DNA from: Silvanigrellales bacterium
Lineage (GTDB): Bacteria; Bdellovibrionota_B; Oligoflexia; Silvanigrellales; Silvanigrellaceae
DNA: 7,593 nucleotides
Direction: 5' to 3'
Assembly: GCA_028285285.1 (NCBI GenBank)
Contig: JANQPW010000424.1
Coordinates: 1 to 7,593, forward strand
Both the position numbers and the translations under genes were made by a program. This document shows positions 6,341-7,593 of this stretch, piece by piece. The notes beneath the pieces are model-generated. The model saw only the letters and a list, made by a program, of their open reading frames with translations, ran no database searches and was not told where the DNA came from. Position 1 is the stretch's first letter; each line of letters starts with the position of its first letter.

Positions 6341-7593
6341 AAATGTTTTTTTGCCGCTCGATAGGGCTTTGAAGGGCCTCGGCCGCTCACTTGCCAGCGA
6401 ACTGCCGGGCTTGGGCTGGCAGCGCACTTTTGCGGACTGTGCTCGAGGGCTCCTGGCGAAGCACGCGGGAAAACGGGTTTTGGTGATGCACGACGGGGTT
6501 CCCAAAAGGCTTTGTCTTTTGAAGGAAGAAGATCTGGGCTCAGTTTTGCACAGTGTTGGAGAGGTCAAGGAGCTCGCTCCGGAAAGAGGGTATCCTGAAC
6601 CGGATCGATTGGCCTCTTGGGAGGCTGCAGGGAGGTTGGCTCAAGAGCTGACCCAGCGCTCCACGCCGGTTGATGTGGTGTTGGCCGTGGGAAGCGGTTC
6701 TCTGTGTGATGTGGTCAAGCATGCCCTTCACTTGCTCGGCACAGACTCGGTTGTTTCTTTGCCAAGGCTCTGCTTTTTGCCAACAGCACTGACCGTGACA
6801 GCCTTCACGTCGGCCTTTGCTGTGCTCGAAAAGGCCGGCCACAAGTCTACCCAGCCTTCTCGCCAGGCCGATGAAGTTTGGTTTGTGGAAGAGATCCTCG
6901 CTGCTGCGCCTCAAGAGCTCACACGGTCTGGTGTGGGAGATCTTCTCGCCGGCTTTGTTTCCTATGCCGATTGGGCCTTTGCCGATGTGCTGGGTTTTTG
7001 GGAGGAGTTTCAGCCTCAGGCCGCCGAGCTCATGCGGCAAATGCATGCCTTGTTGCAAAAGCCACCCCGCCAAGATGCGGAATTGGGGCAGGTCGTGTTG
7101 GAGCTTCCGCAAAATCTGCAGGCCGTGGCCAACACGCTTTGCGCGGCGGGGCTTGCCATGAATTGGGGAGCTTCCAGTTCCCCCCAGAGTGGGGGAGAGC
7201 ATGCCATCAGTCATGTGGTCGATTTCTACCGAGCGATTTCCCAGCGGCCGAAAACCCCTCATGGGCTGCAGGTGGCAGTGGGTGCTTTGGCTTCTGCAGC
7301 CCTTCACGAATGGGTGCAGAGCCAAGACTTCTTCCCTCTCAACAGACTCTGCCGGATCAGTTCCGCAGAGATGAAAGGCGTGGTCACTCGGGCTTTTTGG
7401 GAGTCTCCGTTTTGTGGTGGGCGAGAGTTCCTCGAGCCTCAAAATCACGAGAAATGGCTGGAAGAGCGCGGCGATGTGTTGAGTGCGGCCTGCGAACGAT
7501 TTTGTGCTATTGCTGAGAGAAAGCGTGTGGCTTGGGAAGGGTGCGCAGCGCGCTACAGCCAGTTTCAGCAGGCTTGGGAAGGGCGTCGTGGTG
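6330..7593 (+). CDS. Glycerol-1-phosphate dehydrogenase family protein (AraM/EgsA-like, Fe-ADH_2 fold), 3'-truncated by window edge
   Basis: Family enzymes use NAD(P)H to interconvert dihydroxyacetone phosphate and sn-glycerol-1-phosphate in the cytoplasm. The frame is open for 421 full codons to the right edge with no stop; B. subtilis AraM is about 394 residues, so most of the protein is present. An N-terminal Rossmann-like half has AGKRVLVMHDG (46-56) and the glycine-rich nucleotide motif VLAVGSGSLCDVVKHA (117-132). Then come FLPTALTVTAFTSAFAVL (149-166), HKSTQPS (171-177), AAPQELTRSGVGDLLAGFVSYADW (192-215) and the metal site SGGEHAISHVVD (287-298) with PHGLQVAVG (310-318). Likely metal ligands are Asp204, His291 and His311. 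The Asp normally found in the S-x-D-G/A substrate motif is Thr157 here, so substrate identity is less sure. It has no signal peptide or membrane helix. It overlaps lgt by 11 nt with a strong AGGAG. Other sugar or polyol dehydrogenases of the same fold remain possible. Confidence 0.82.
   Translation, partial: MLDENVFLPLDRALKGLGRSLASELPGLGWQRTFADCARGLLAKHAGKRVLVMHDGVPKRLCLLKEEDLGSVLHSVGEVKELAPERGYPEPDRLASWEAAGRLAQELTQRSTPVDVVLAVGSGSLCDVVKHALHLLGTDSVVSLPRLCFLPTALTVTAFTSAFAVLEKAGHKSTQPSRQADEVWFVEEILAAAPQELTRSGVGDLLAGFVSYADWAFADVLGFWEEFQPQAAELMRQMHALLQKPPRQDAELGQVVLELPQNLQAVANTLCAAGLAMNWGASSSPQSGGEHAISHVVDFYRAISQRPKTPHGLQVAVGALASAALHEWVQSQDFFPLNRLCRISSAEMKGVVTRAFWESPFCGGREFLEPQNHEKWLEERGDVLSAACERFCAIAERKRVAWEGCAARYSQFQQAWEGRRG

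Noticed and set aside
6346..6352. Run of seven T near the start of the G1PDH-family gene, a possible slippage or phase-variation site
   Set aside because: Seven T is short for phase variation, the frame is intact, and no alternative-frame product of note results.
6337..6372. ATGA overlap at the lgt stop as a possible start of the downstream gene
   Set aside because: This frame stops after 11 codons (TGA at 6370-6372). The ATG at 6330 with AGGAG is in frame with the conserved dehydrogenase.
5390..6568. 392-codon open frame on the minus strand across the nuoN end, lgt and the G1PDH start
   Set aside because: Its product is Ser/Lys/His/Arg-rich with no recognisable domain, and it is antisense to three genes whose + strand proteins match known families. 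It is a shadow of codon bias.
6540..7448. 302-codon open frame on the minus strand over the last gene
   Set aside because: The + strand frame from 6330 shows ordered G1PDH-family motifs and a good ribosome binding site; the antisense product shows no family features.
6878..7516. 212-codon + strand open frame inside the last gene
   Set aside because: It is out of frame with the G1PDH-family protein, Cys/Arg/Gly-rich and without a convincing ribosome binding site; an overprinted shadow.

Overview
The window is a tightly packed, single-strand bacterial operon segment. It runs nuoK (5' end cut off by the window edge) - nuoL - nuoM - nuoN - lgt - a glycerol-1-phosphate dehydrogenase (G1PDH) family gene (3' end cut off). 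All six genes read on the + strand. Spacers are 1 nt (nuoK/nuoL) and 21 nt (nuoL/nuoM); the later junctions overlap by 4 nt (nuoM/nuoN and nuoN/lgt, both ATGA) and 11 nt (lgt/G1PDH). No stretch longer than 21 nt lacks a gene, so there is no room for RNA genes, separate promoters or terminators between genes. I saw no mobile element, CRISPR array or large repeat. The operon promoter and terminator are presumably outside the window.

Bases 1-5498 encode the distal membrane arm of proton-pumping NADH:quinone oxidoreductase (complex I): NuoK plus the three antiporter-like proton channels NuoL, NuoM and NuoN. Each keeps the buried Glu, Lys and His residues used for proton transfer in the E. coli proteins, so the complex looks functional. 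NuoN is unusual at one helix break (no prolines where the family normally has them) and has N- and C-terminal extensions. NuoM has a charged C-terminal tail.

Bases 5495-7593 are the less expected part. A prolipoprotein diacylglyceryl transferase (Lgt) follows nuoN with a stop/start overlap, and a member of the iron-ADH-like G1PDH family follows Lgt with a strong Shine-Dalgarno sequence. This last gene has no stop codon inside the window and is easily missed. Lgt is known to release sn-glycerol-1-phosphate when it takes a diacylglyceryl group from phosphatidylglycerol, and the G1PDH family interconverts sn-glycerol-1-phosphate and dihydroxyacetone phosphate. The pair could therefore be a by-product recycling module. 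That link is inference.

The organism is a Gram-negative-type bacterium of moderate GC with a preference for TTG and CTG leucine codons. The protein style (NuoL/M/N with long tails; Lgt of the FYG / GRxGCxxNGDDYG type) suggests a deltaproteobacterial-type lineage in the broad sense (Myxococcota, Bdellovibrionota or similar), but this placement is low confidence without a search.
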